Origin: Callorhinus ursinus
Lineage: Eukaryota > Chordata > Mammalia > Carnivora > Otariidae
Length of the DNA stretch: 64,000 nt
Direction: 5' to 3'
Assembly (NCBI RefSeq): GCF_003265705.1
Contig: NW_020312966.1
Span: 25,103,761-25,167,760 of the forward strand
Both the position numbers and the translations under genes were made by a program. The notes under the pieces were generated by a model, which saw only the letters and a list, made by a program, of their open reading frames with translations, did no database searches and was not told where the DNA came from. Shown piece after piece: positions 12,622-24,826 of this stretch. Within the stretch, counting starts at the first letter, position 1, and every line of letters begins with the position of its first letter.

Positions 12622-12775
12622 TATAGTGGTAGTTCTCAACCCTGGACAAGTATCAGAATTGTTTGTTGACTATATATACACAGTTGACTATATATATTTG
12701 TATTTATATGTATAGTATACACACCATTCCTCAGCTCTGATACTCTGATTGAGTTAATCTGCGGCAGAAGGTGAT
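12622..12775. repeat. MER5-like DNA transposon remnant
   Basis: Left end TGGTAGTTCTCAACCCTGG and a right part CTCTGATACTCTGATTGAGTTAATCTG resemble MER5A ends, with an AT-rich insertion between them. Confidence 0.5.
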
Positions 12776-13093
12776 TGTAGGCATCTCATGTTTTTATAAA
12801 ACCTTTGATTAACCTCATGGTGTTATTTGTTCAAATGTGTGATGTGACCTATTAGCCACAACTTGTTTGTAGGGTTTTTAGGTGAAGGGCTTTCCTCACA
12901 TGTTGAATGAATGGGGTTCTCTGAAGCCAGGTTCTCTCTGAGGATGGTGGGGGGGGCGGTGAAAAGAAAGCCCTCAATACAGGTGCCAGAGTGAGCCACC
13001 CCCTCTCCCGAGCCTTATGACCAAGTAGGACCTGCACTCTTCCCCGAGTGGAAGGATCCATTTTTAATATACATCTATATGTGTATACGTTTT

Positions 13094-13335
13094 TTTAAAC
13101 ATACTTTATTTTTTTTAAGATTTTATTTATTTATTTGAGAGAGAGAGAGAGAAAGCGCACATGAGGGGGGGAGGGTCAGAGGGAGAAGCAGGCTCCCTGC
13201 CGAGCAGGGAGCCCGATGCGGGACTCGATGCGGGACTCGATGCGGGACTCGATGCGGGACTCGATCCCGGGACTCCAGGATCATGGCCTGAGCCGGAGGC
13301 AGTCGCTTAACCAACTGAGCCACCCAGGCGCCCAG
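13094..13335 (-). mobile_element. Carnivore SINE with perfect 16-bp target duplication
   Basis: Reversed SINE ending AACTGAGCCACCCAGGCGCCC. The direct repeat TATGTGTATACGTTTT is perfect at 13078-13093 and 13336-13351, which implies a recent insertion. A 12-bp unit GATGCGGGACTC is repeated four times at about 13215-13262, where a normal copy has one. Confidence 0.92.
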
Positions 13336-13351
13336 TATGTGTATACGTTTT

Positions 13352-15432
<2,081 letters not shown>

Positions 15433-15466
15433 GCGCACCGGACCCCCCCGTATCTCCAAACACAAA

Positions 15467-15482
15467 GGCCCTTTTCAGGGCC
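15467..15482 (+). terminator. H4C3: Histone 3' stem-loop of H4C3
   Basis: Perfect 6-bp stem with TTTC loop (GGCCCT-TTTC-AGGGCC), preceded by AAA and followed by GCCCA, 35 nt after the stop codon. SLBP binds this hairpin. The third stem pair region is GGCCCT/AGGGCC rather than GGCTCT/AGAGCC, a compensated change that I recall from other H4 genes. Confidence 0.95.
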
Positions 15483-15498
15483 GCCCACAGAATCATTT

Positions 15499-15511
15499 AA
15501 AGGGCTGTTGT
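15499..15511 (+). promoter_or_regulatory. H4C3: Histone downstream element (U7 snRNA pairing)
   Basis: The purine-rich AAAGGGCTGTTGT starts 17 nt after the stem-loop, where U7 snRNA base-pairs to direct cleavage. It resembles the consensus AAAGAGCTGT. Confidence 0.7.
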
Positions 15512-15779
15512 GCTTGCTAGAAGGGAAGTTGGGGTAGTGTAAAATGCGGGTAGTAACAAGTGTGTAAACTATCGGAAGAGTAGGTTCAGAAATTTATGCC
15601 GTGATGTAATCTAGATCAGGGGAGCTTGTACTACCTAAGGGTTTGAAATTTTTCTCTATTTTTTTAAAAACCGCCAAAGTGGTGGCAATGAAATGACCAG
15701 AACTGTACTCTTAAGTAACCGAGAGCATCCCGATGAAGGTTCTTCGGCTAAACGCGGCGCCAGTAACACCCACGATACA

Positions 15780-15870
15780 ATGTTGGCTCTCGGTCCCACC
15801 AGCCGCGGCTATGCAATGCAAATGAAGGTCCTTCGGGGACAAGCTCTGATTGGATGTCGGTGTGGTGCAG
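15780..15870. promoter_or_regulatory. Octamer plus CCAAT module without an adjacent histone gene
   Basis: A perfect octamer ATGCAAAT (15816-15823) lies 25 bp from a reversed CCAAT box (ATTGG 15849-15853) in a locally CpG-bearing context. On the minus strand the order CCAAT then octamer is that of H2B promoters, as at H2BC4 in this window. No histone frame follows on either strand, and no good TATA box is present on the minus side. It may be a relic promoter or an enhancer. Confidence 0.35.
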
Positions 15871-16832
15871 GAAAAAATTGCGGGGGGCGGGATTTCAGCA
15901 CCATTTTTCCTGTTAGCTAAAAAGGGTTTAATAGCTGTCCCCGGAACTGGCGGAAGAACCTTGGTTGGTTAACCCGATGTCTGCCAGGCCCTAAAGAGGC
16001 GCGAGGAGCAAAGGCGCACAGGATCGCGGGGCCCGTTCTAGACGGATTCGAGCAGGGCCGGGGACCTGCCTGCTGCCAGGCGGGGGTCTGGGGTCGGTCC
16101 ACTGCTGGGCGCGGCAGTCGAACGAGGGACTCATGGCCTTCCCCGCAAGCGAACCGTATTCCTGCGTTACCGTTCCAACCTGAAAGGGAAACTGGCCGCC
16201 ATGTCCAAGCAAGACACGGGCTGTGGCGGACTATACAACTTTAAACGATTATGTTTATTCGTTTTCCATTATATAAAAAAATTGTCAAGAGGCCCAGTTA
16301 CATAAATGAGTTTAGAAAGGCTAGGCCCCAGTGAGTTATCTAATACAAGCTTCTACATGAAAGAATGCGTTACGTAGTTGTGCATTGGGCTTTATTCAAT
16401 AAAGGTTGCTCCAAATACCAAGGCCCAAAATAAGATTAACAGCATGAATTTAATATAATAATCTTTAAGAATGCTAAATCCCAAATTAGGTGAAAGCTTT
16501 AAAACTAATTTTGCTTAAAATGAGAAAGATGCCTTTACTCAGATCCTGAGAATTTCCTAAGTCGTTTTTGTGATGTTCAGTTTGGACCCTAAAAACTTTG
16601 TAGCCCCAATATCTCCATGAAGGTTTAGTATTTTTCAGCCCGTGCAACACAATCTGGACAAGCCTATCCACTCTCTTCATAAAATACATAGAATTACAAT
16701 TATATTAGTTGTATTTTCAAACCAATTTTTTTAATGTGACAATACAGTACTTTGGAAATGAAGATAAACGGTATTTCATTCTTTCAACTGTAAACTGAAG
16801 ATACTTGATTTTTCTGTTAAGTGTTAAACTCA
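15871..16832. other. Spacer between H4C3 and H1-6
   Basis: A CpG-bearing segment (about 15870-16210) is followed by AT-rich DNA. No tRNA, histone or pseudogene similarity was recognised. Confidence 0.5.
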
Positions 16833-17012
16833 GGGTGCCTGGGTGGCTCAGTTGGTTAAGTATCTGACTCTTGACTTTGGCTCAGGTCATGACCTGAGGG
16901 TCTTGGGATGGAGCCCCCAGCTCAGCTCTGCTCCCCGCTCAGCAGGGAGCCTGATTCCCCCTCTGCCCCTCCCCATGCTGGTGCTTGGTCTCTCAAATAA
17001 ATGTTTAAAAAA
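16833..17012 (+). mobile_element. Carnivore tRNA-derived SINE
   Basis: Plus-oriented: head GGGTGCCTGGGTGGCTCAGT, then a CT-rich body and the tail TCTCAAATAAATG. It lies downstream of the H1-6 3' end. Confidence 0.9.
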
Positions 17013-17470
17013 TAAATGGAAAACTCCAAAGATTTAAAATTGCCCCAATCCAAATTTTGTTACAATTCCTATATATTATTGACCCACAAAGCTGTGCAGT
17101 GAGTTCTGAAACCCTAGTTACAGTGGCACCATGTAATAGGGTCAACTGGAATGTAAGCACTTGGAAAGTCAGCTAGGTTTGTGCCGAGCTGATCTCCACT
17201 CCTCCCTCGACCAACACGTTAGTCTTTCCAGAGAAGTATGGCGGGTACACATGGCCGTGTGCCGTACTGGTACTCCAGTGCGCAAACTGCTTTTAGATGA
17301 GGCACGAGGATTTTCCAATATTGAAACCTTAAGGTGCCGATCTACAGCACCTTATCTGACGAGACCCTTAGTATTTCCTGCAATAGAATTTACTTAATAG
17401 ACCACTACTGTTCACACATTTACAAGCTTCTAAAAGTTCAGTGTCAAGCCCTTTTTAAAGTACTTGGGGT

Positions 17471-17486
17471 GGCTCTTAAAAGAGCC
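17471..17486 (-). terminator. H1-6: Histone 3' stem-loop of H1-6
   Basis: On the minus strand reads GGCTCT-TTTA-AGAGCC, flanked by AAA and ACCCC, 29 nt after the stop. The loop is UUUA instead of UUUC, an accepted variant. It shows this testis gene keeps replication-dependent type 3' processing. Confidence 0.93.
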
Positions 17487-17515
17487 TTTGGGTTGACCAT
17501 AGAGCTCCTTTCAGC

Positions 17516-18151
17516 TTACTTCTTGGACGCCACTTTCCTCGGGTTCGTTTTCTGCTGGCTCAGCTTGGACTTCCCGGCCTTCGGCTTCCCTGCTCTGGCT
17601 TTCCCCGGACTCTTCCGTGCTTGCTTGCCCTTGGCTCCCTTCGCCTTCCCGCCGCTCCTGGCCGCTTTCTGCGCTGCTGTTGCCCTGGGCTTCTTGGCTT
17701 TGTTGGTCTTGGCACCTTTCGGCGACTTCGAATCCCTAGATAAGACCAGCTTCTTTGCCTTTGCAGAAGAGGGTCTTTTGACCTTGCTCTTGGTGGTCTC
17801 AGGAAGGGCCTTCTTGTTGAGCTTGAAGGAGCCCGAGGCGCCGGTGCCCTTGGTCTGCACCAGGGTGCCCTTGCTCACCAGGCTCTTGAGGCCCAGCTTG
17901 ATGCGGCTGTTGTTCTTCTCCACGTCGTAGCCGGCGGCCGCGAGCGCCTTCTTGAGCGCGGCCAGGGACATGCCTGCTCGCTCCTGGGACACGGAGAGAG
18001 CCTCCCTGATCAACTTGGACACGGACAAGCTCGGGGCCTTGCGACTAGCGCCTGACAAGCCCACCGGCTTCCTCCCTCTCTTCTTAGCTGGAGGGTTCTC
18101 CATAGAAGCCAGAGCAGTGTCAGCTGCGGCTGCCGGAGCGGTCTCAGACAT
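17516..18151 (-). CDS. H1-6: Testis-specific linker histone H1t
   Basis: Intronless 211-codon linker histone on the minus strand. It begins [20 protein letters not shown]. The winged-helix globular domain spans roughly residues 39-112 and contains [20 protein letters not shown] and the conserved [13 protein letters not shown] Lys/Ala/Pro-rich tail follows, with [13 protein letters not shown], which marks H1t rather than the somatic H1s, and one SPxK site (SPGK, 181-184). Human H1t is 207 residues, so this one is slightly longer. H1t replaces somatic H1 in spermatocytes and spermatids and gives looser chromatin. Position between H4C3 and H2BC4 on the minus strand agrees. No frame breaks were seen. 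Confidence 0.96.
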   Translation of the reverse strand: MSETAPAAAADTALASMENPPAKKRGRKPVGLSGASRKAPSLSVSKLIREALSVSQERAGMSLAALKKALAAAGYDVEKNNSRIKLGLKSLVSKGTLVQTKGTGASGSFKLNKKALPETTKSKVKRPSSAKAKKLVLSRDSKSPKGAKTNKAKKPRATAAQKAARSGGKAKGAKGKQARKSPGKARAGKPKAGKSKLSQQKTNPRKVASKK

Positions 18152-18215
18152 CTCACGAGGACAAACCGACGGGGACCACCGAGAAGCGTCAAACGTGGCA
18201 GGGGGGGCCTCAAGG

Positions 18216-18296
18216 CCTTATATAGGGCGGGGCGCGCTGTGATTGGTGCATCCCCCGGGCGCCGCCCCGCCCCCTGGGGGAGGAATATTTGTGTTT
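18216..18296 (-). promoter_or_regulatory. H1-6: H1-6 promoter: TATA, CCAAT, GC box, H1 box
   Basis: Read on the minus strand: TATATAAGG (18216-18224), CCAAT (ATTGG on plus, 18242-18246), GC box (GCCCCGCCCC on plus, about 18264-18273) and the H1 box AAACACA (TGTGTTT on plus, 18290-18296). The GC-rich region between CCAAT and the H1 box is where the testis-specific control element of H1t is known to lie. Confidence 0.85.
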
Positions 18297-18299
18297 GTT

Positions 18300-19650
18300 T
18301 TACCCCCAAAAGTTGGATTCCACACAAATCCTCCGAGCAGAATCGCCCACGCTTCACTGCTGGGTAATCCGTGGAGACTCGGATTCCACGTGCCTTTTAA
18401 CCTTTTCATGAAAAATGACCCCGAATGCCAAAACTATTAGATAAAGCTCTCGATTTTCAGCAAAACTCAAGGAGAAGAAGAAAACTTCCTCTTTTCCTTG
18501 TATATTTAAAAGTAATTTTGAGCAAGAGGCTTACCTCAGCTCTTCTGAGTGGTTTTCCAAACGGTTGGCTTCCAATCGGGGGAGAAAATAAATTATTCAC
18601 ACATTGACTTTTATTGAAAATGATTTATGTATGTGAAGAAAGTAACACATCTCTTAAATGTCTCACTGCGTGCTTAGGAGATGCTTATAGGATTGTCTAA
18701 AAACTGCAGAGTACGACTTTATTTGGGCAAACAATCTAATGAACCGTAATCTCCAAGGCATGTGGGTTGTTTGTGACTTAAACCAGTCCTCAGTCCCTGT
18801 GGCTTGAATTAACCCGAAAACGGGAGGCAGGAAGAGACCGTGGGAACCAGAGCCCCAGATCTCCAGCAGGACTGGGCTGGCCCATGTGCCTGCAAAGCTT
18901 CGGGGAAGGAGTTATTGGAACAAGGTCTGGGACGGATCCTTTTGGGGGCTTGTCCTCGGACTTGCCTTCGTAAGAGGTCCAGAAAGGAATTTGTTCATCA
19001 AGGCCAGACCTTCCAGAACGATGTTGAGAGAGCAGCGCGGTACGGCCAAAGCCCAGGCTTCAGCAGAGGAAAACGCCAAAACGACCCTCATGTGGAGATC
19101 ACCGCCCCCCCGCCCGACCCGCCAGTGCCTGCATGAGAAGCTTGTTACTTTGCAGGCTGGGGAAGGACCTGAAGTTTTTAAGGAGAGGATTTGTGTATTG
19201 TTCTTGTAGCTGTCTTGGTTTTAGATTTTTCACATAAAAAAATAATTATTGGAAAGGGCCCAATGTCAGAAGTTGGTGGTCTGTTGCAATAGTCTCAGAA
19301 GAAAGGCAAGGGCTTCAGCTAAGGAGGTAGGGTGGGAAAGGAGAGAGTCTACATCTGAAATATTTCTGAAGCGGAAATCAAATGATGAGACTTGCCAGTT
19401 TCTGGTTGCCAAGTGAGGTAGCAAATTCTCTGCCTCTCTGTCTCATGGGCTCATGCTTACAAACACACCTGCAACAAAAATTCAGAAAACAATACCAACT
19501 TAAGTGCTTGCATTCTGATACATTCTAGTCTATTTCATTTTTCTAATGCTGGTTACAAACTATGGGATCGATTTCACAACGCACTAATGCACTAATGTGA
19601 CCCTCAGTTTGAAAAATCTTTCTAAGGGAGATTACAGGTGCATCTTACCA
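18300..19650. other. Gene-free spacer upstream of H1-6
   Basis: Mostly AT-rich. A GC-richer island at 18800-19210 contains two overlapping open frames of about 100 codons, followed by an A-rich stretch near 19238. I recognise no protein in it. It could be a worn processed pseudogene or simply CpG-bearing flank. Confidence 0.4.
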
Positions 19651-19659
19651 AGGACCCTA

Positions 19660-19888
19660 TGTTTTTTTTTTTTAATTTTTTTTATTGTTATGTTAATCAC
19701 CATATATTACATCATTAGTTTTTGATGCAGTGTTCCATGATTCATTGTTTGTTCATAACACCCAGTGCACCATGCAAAACGTGCCCTCCTCAATACCCAT
19801 CACCAGGCTAACCCATCCCCCCACCCCCCTACCCTCTAGAACCCTCAGTTTTTCAGAGTCCATCATCTCTCATGGTTCGTCTCCCCCT
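19660..19888 (-). mobile_element. LINE-1 3' end (carnivore type)
   Basis: Reversed L1 3' UTR: poly(T) start, then the typical block around ATCACCATATATTACATCATTAG, CACCCAGTGCACCATGC and CCATCACCAGGCTAACCCATC. A direct repeat like CCCTATGTTTT flanks it on both sides. It is 5'-truncated and non-coding. Confidence 0.85.
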
Positions 19889-20121
19889 ATGTTTTAACAT
19901 GTGTTTGGTTTTTCTGACCCTCTGTGACCCCTGAGTACTTGTGCTCACAGGTCAGGTTGTGAAGTGGATTGATCCTTATAACTATAGGTTGACAGAACGT
20001 ATCATTCTATTGCTTTAAAAGTAACAAAGAATTGGAGAATTTAAAAAATTCTTACATTCCATAATTTAAGATCCAGACAAAAAACCATGATTCATACTTT
20101 GCATTGGAAATCTAAAAGCTA

Positions 20122-20144
20122 CCACACACACACACACACACACA
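20122..20144. repeat. (CA)n microsatellite
   Basis: About eleven CA units. Confidence 0.95.
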
Positions 20145-20402
20145 GAGCTTATTACTCTGTGTCAATCATCACTCCAAGTTTTTCCTCTTCAAAAAATGAA
20201 AAAGTATAGAAACTAATTTTGTCGTTAAGAAACTGAATCACAGAAAAGTCATAAAACTCACCCAAGGTCTTGGAGCTAGGAAGCAGGAGGTTGGCTTCAA
20301 AAGGCTCTAGCTAGTTATGGACATCACCTGCCTGTGTCAGGTCATTTTTTTTCTTCCTCTTAATATGTTAGAACTGATGTTCATGTAATTACATTTTTAT
20401 AG

Positions 20403-20403
<1 letters not shown>

Positions 20404-20445
<42 letters not shown>
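20404..20445. repeat. (GT)n microsatellite
   Basis: About twenty-one uninterrupted GT units, probably polymorphic. Confidence 0.97.
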
Positions 20446-20447
<2 letters not shown>

Positions 20448-20712
20448 GCAATACTGTAATTTTATTTTGGCAAATTTTCTATTGTGGGAAAGTCAACCTT
20501 CTGAACTTTCATTTTTGAAATAATACTGCCATAAACATTTCCTTAAGATCAACTTTTGTTGCCCTCTCCTACTTCTGAATAGTAAAGCAAGGGAAGCAGT
20601 TGCAAAGAAAGTAACAGTTTTCTTTAAAAAATTATAATAAGTTTATTCTCTCATGATATGGAAACCATACAGCCCATTTTTAATATTAATTTAACATTCT
20701 AGTCTGTTGTTT

Positions 20713-21135
20713 TTTTAATTTTTTAACTTTATTCATTTATTTTTTTAGTAATCTTTACACCCAACATGGGGCTCAAACTCATGACCCTGAGATCAAGAGT
20801 CTCATGCTCAGAGCTGAGATTTGAAGTGGTGTTACGTTGGCCTCCAGAACCTCTATTCATCTTCCTTGTTTTCCTCTGAGCAAACATTGGAGGCACTTAG
20901 TGTGGCTATGTGACCTCAGGACACCTTATTTTTCTGGACATCTGTAATCTCTTTGGTCAAGGTGTTGCAGGATTTTTCTCCATCGGTGCCCACAGTTCAG
21001 GGTCACACCACTTCGAAAAATGAAGAGGTGGACCAGACAGAGTGATGGGCAGCAAAGCAAGGTTTATTGAGCGATAGCAAAGTGATAGTACAAAGCTCCC
21101 GAGGACTGAGGGGACCCGAAGGGGGGGTGCCCTCC
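20713..21135 (-). mobile_element. Retrocopy of an LTR-initiated, SINE-terminated transcript
   Basis: The segment is bounded by a perfect 12-bp direct repeat, AGTCTGTTGTTT (20701-20712 and 21136-21147). The right copy is followed by a run of A, which fits LINE-1 endonuclease cleavage. Read on the minus strand it starts with an ERV1-like LTR part: poly(A) signal at 21063-21068 (CTCAATAAACC), then a U5-like part ending TGCAACA at 20963. About 130 bp of unassigned sequence follows, then a headless SINE. The end has AATAAA (20728-20733) about 10 nt before a poly(A) tail. No protein frame is seen. Confidence 0.6.
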
Positions 21136-21147
21136 AGTCTGTTGTTT

Positions 21148-22902
21148 AAAAAAAAAAATGTTTATTCTATATTTCTCCATGTATGTGTGTGTGTGTGAGC
21201 AAAATAAAGGCGTCTACAGATTTTCACTATGTTCAGTGAGATTAGCAGACTTTCACTTACCAGAATATCTACCCTACATGCTTCTTAGATTTTCCTAGTA
21301 TCTAAGATTTAGACCTACCTTTTAAAACTGTTAACCTTTTTCATGTGTTTCTTCTTTTTTCAATAACTATTTTTGAACTTCGTTTCAAAGACAGTTTCAT
21401 CTATCTTTAACAAACATTATTTCACATTTAACTTTACCTTTTTCAACTGATCTCATCATTTTTGAATCACTCTATTTTGATTGATTGCTTGTTCAGGTAT
21501 TGAGTAATTATTTTGTTTGCTTTGTAGAAAGGGCATGTGTACAATTCCATGGTTTGTAAAAGTTGTCTCTAAAATCATCAAGTATTAAATATCAAGAGCA
21601 GGTATGATGCTGTTCCAGGGCTGAGGGACATAAAAACAACAGTTTTTAAATTAAGAAATAAGTATTACTTGGTCTCCAAACTAAAGAAATGACTGTTTTC
21701 TGTATTTGGGAGATAAGATTTAAATATATGCAATGACAACAATTATTTGGTGCCAAAATCAATGCCCAAAACAATAATCTGCTCAGGGTTTCAAAATGGA
21801 GAAACCTCTGTTTAAGGAGGGTAGCAGGGAAGATGTCCTCAATTGAGTCAGATGGACCTGAATGACTTGTTCAGCCTGTTTCTGCTCCTTCTTATGAAAC
21901 AGCATGCCTTCCAAAGGAGTTCTAGAAACTTCTCAGAGGACAGAGGAAAGAAACCCACCACCGTCTAATGAGAAAGCACTGAAGTGCCTGCTTAGAAGAA
22001 AAGCTATTTGCATAACAGCGGAAACCCGCTGGAGGAGCCATTCAGGTAATCTTATTTCTGTTCTTCCTGACATTCCGACCTCTATTATTAGCTATTTGTA
22101 TGTAAACAAAGACACTACTCATATCATGCCATTTCTTAATTTGTGACTCACACCTATAATGCTAACAACGGAGACTATCCAAAACCTTTCCATGAACGGC
22201 TCATCGCTAGATGACTGAAATGATTTTTCTCAAGCTCCATGGATGCTCATGAGCCAGTCTCTGAAAATAAGGAGACACAAGAATTAGAACTCGGGGGGAA
22301 TTTTCTGTTGCACTTTAATGCAGAATACGGAATCATCAGAAGAAAAGCAGGACGTCTTTTTTTTTAACTTCCCAATAATAATCCAGTTGACTCAGATGCC
22401 ACATGCCTATTTACCCTGGATCTTACCCCTTCTTCCAGTGTGGAGCATAGATTAGCCTTCCAGAGGAGCTAAGGAGGACCATGAGGTTGAAAACTACATG
22501 GAGGATGAAAACGGCACCACTGAGAGCACAGGATGCTAGAAGAAACCTTGGGCACCATTGGCAGCTCCCCATGGCCCCTGACAAACCAGCCAAGCTCTTC
22601 TGCTAATGAGGACAAACAAATCTCTTTCTAGCTAACCGACTACACATGGACTTTTGTGAAATGCAGCCCAGTGCATTCGTGACTGATTCAGTGGATAATA
22701 CCTTTCCATGAGCATGCCAACTTCATGGACCTGGAATTTTTTGTCTGCCATGCACAGTACTGAATCCTCCCACAACAGTGCCTGGTGTGTGGGAGGGGCT
22801 TATCTGGGCCGACCCATTGAATGGATGGATGGACATATACTCAATCTAATTTCCACCTTTATCTCCTTTGTTTCCTTTTTTTTTAAAAAAATAAACCTTT
22901 TA
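21148..22902. other. Gene-free AT-rich stretch
   Basis: No recognisable gene or young repeat. A frame at 21904-22146 (80 codons) has no recognised domain. A short (GT) run lies at about 21183-21198. Confidence 0.5.
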
Positions 22903-23088
22903 GGGGAGCCTGAGTGGCTCAAGTCAGTTAAGCACCTGAATTTTGGTTTTGGCTCTGGTGGTGACCTCAGGGTCCTGAGATCGAGCCCCAAATGGGGCTC
23001 CACGTTCAGTGCAGAGTCTGCTTGAGACCCTCCCTCCATCTCCCTCTCTCTCAAATAAATAAATAAATCTTTAAAAATATTTTTAAAA
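22903..23088 (+). mobile_element. Carnivore tRNA-derived SINE
   Basis: Plus-oriented: GGGAGCCTGAGTGGCTCA head, CTCTCTCTCAAATAAATAAATAAATC tail. It is somewhat diverged, with flanking sequence like AAATAAACCTTTTA / AAATAAACAAACATTTTA. Confidence 0.85.
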
Positions 23089-23569
23089 ATAAACAAACAT
23101 TTTACAGTATATCTTTCCGGTTTATTTACCTGTCTGAGGCACTACTTTAGGACCAATGTGAGAGCCTGCTTCACCACACATACAAACCCCGGTGCTGTAA
23201 GGATACCATTAGGCTTTATATCATTTTTCCACTGGGTTGGCAAAAGGGTTTTGCACACAATTTGCATTTTAGTTTTGCAGGAAGTTCAACATTTTTCATA
23301 AATGAGCAGTCAGAGCATATTTATTTAAGATTAAACATTCATCTTCTGGGGACAAGTCTTAGTCTAATACTGGTTCTGGAAACATGTGGCTCTTGATCCT
23401 TCAAGGCTACTGTCTGTGTGTGGAATGGAGGAGCCCCGGCCTTGGAGTAAGGACAACTGGGTGAGCTTCCAACTTGCCTGTTTCTGACTCTTGTGATTGT
23501 GGCCACATAGCACTTTGTTTCTCCCATAGTCTTATTCACTCTCCTCGTCTGTAAGTCACGGCGATGACC

Positions 23570-23950
23570 TGTCTTAGTCGGGTCAGGCTAGCAGAATGAA
23601 ATACTATATGTTGGGTGGCTATAGGAATTTATTTCCTCGTAGCTCTGGAGACTTGAAATCTGAGATCAGGGCGCCAGCATGGCCAGATTCCGGTGAGAAC
23701 ACTTTTCCTAGCCTTTACATGGCTGCCTCCTGGCTCTGACCTCAAATGACCTTTCTCTGCTGCATAGGTACCAGAACTGTCTTTCTCTCTCCCTCTTCTT
23801 ACAAGCCCACCAATCTAATTCGATTAGGACCTCACTTTTATAACTTCTTAAGCCTCAAATACCTACTAAAGCCCATCTCCAGATAGAGTCACATTGGGAG
23901 TTAGGGTCTCAATGTATGAATTCTGGGGGGACAGAATTCAATCCACATTA
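23570..23950. repeat. Ancient interspersed repeat, family uncertain
   Basis: Contains the widely repeated mammalian block CTCTGGAGACTTGAAATCTGAGATCA, later TAGAGTCACATTGGGAG and ATGAATTCTGGGGGGACAGAATTCA. I recognise it as an old repeat but cannot assign LTR or LINE origin by eye. Confidence 0.5.
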
Positions 23951-24397
23951 GATACCTTTCTCATGCAGTCATTAGGAGGCTTGTAAGAAACAACGTAGGT
24001 AAAAGTAGGTTCAGCTACACACACAGCCAAATGCAATTTATTATTCCAACACCGTCCTGGGCAGAGGGAGGCACCTGCTAAATCCTAGTTTTTGGTCTTA
24101 ACCTCAGAGCCTACTTACTCTACATATGGTGTCTTCCGTGGAATGATTGTGACCATGGGCAGCAGCGGTTCATTTCTTATGGGATCATAGCTAATGAAAA
24201 CATGGGGGAAAAGTCCCATGAGGGAAATGGCAGTTCAAAAGAAATTTTTTTGGCCTGTCAGGTTAATGATGCTTTAAAGCAATTCTCAGCGTAAATATAC
24301 ATGCTGTAAAACAGGGATTTTCATAAAATGTTGGGATTATAAATGGGCGTGGTCCTTCTGGATGGCAATTTGGCAATGTACATATTAAGAGCCTTAA
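23951..24397. other. Gene-free stretch
   Basis: Nothing recognised apart from single-copy-looking AT-rich sequence. Confidence 0.45.
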
Positions 24398-24578
24398 GGG
24401 GTGCCTGGGTGACTCAGTGGTTAAGAGTTGGCCTTCGGCTCAGGTCATGATCCCGGGGTCCTGGGATCGAGCCCCGGGTCAGGCTCGAAGCCTGCTTCTC
24501 CCTCTCCCACTCCCGCTGCTTGTGTTCCCTCTTTCGCTGTGTCTCTCTCTGTCAAATAAATAAAATCTTTTTTTTTTA
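24398..24578 (+). mobile_element. Carnivore tRNA-derived SINE
   Basis: Young-looking plus-strand copy with perfect 11-bp direct repeats AAGAGCCTTAA at 24387-24397 and 24579-24589. Confidence 0.92.
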
Positions 24579-24710
24579 AAGAGCCTTAAAAAATGTGGTG
24601 ACCTTGTGATTTAGTATTTCTACTTCTAGAAGTCTATCCTAAAGAGATAATCACATATTTAAACAAAGATGTGTGATCTGTTTGATCTCAAATACCTAAA
24701 AATGAAACTC

Positions 24711-24826
24711 AGGGGGCGCCTGGCTGGCTCAGTTGGAGGGGCACGCAACTCTTGATCTCAGGGTCATGAGTTCAAGCTCCACGCTGGGTGTAGACATTAC
24801 TTTAAAAACTTTGAAAAAAAGTTAAG
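24711..24826 (+). mobile_element. Short-form carnivore SINE
   Basis: Head GGGCGCCTGGCTGGCTCAGT, then CTCAGGGTCATGAGTTCAAG and the tail GGGTGTAGACATTACTTTAAA. It lacks the CT-rich body of the longer class. Flanks resemble a duplication (AATGAAACTCA / AATGGAACTCA). Confidence 0.85.

Larger units (their letters stand above)
10038..13077. other. Gene-free spacer between HFE and H4C3, part 1
   Basis: AT-rich spacer. It contains a MIR at about 10975-11165, a MER5-like remnant at about 12622-12775 and short AT microsatellite runs near 12670-12720. The longest reading frame (11838-12200, 120 codons) has no recognised similarity, no splice or promoter context, and low-complexity AT-driven composition, so it is not called as a gene. 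Confidence 0.6.

Noticed and set aside
13215..13262. Regular short repeats that could suggest a CRISPR-like array
   Set aside because: They are head-to-tail 12-bp copies without spacers, inside a SINE, in a mammalian genome.
17334..17930. 198-codon plus-strand frame opposite H1-6
   Set aside because: Antisense shadow of the lysine/alanine-rich H1t coding sequence, which lacks stop codons on the other strand.
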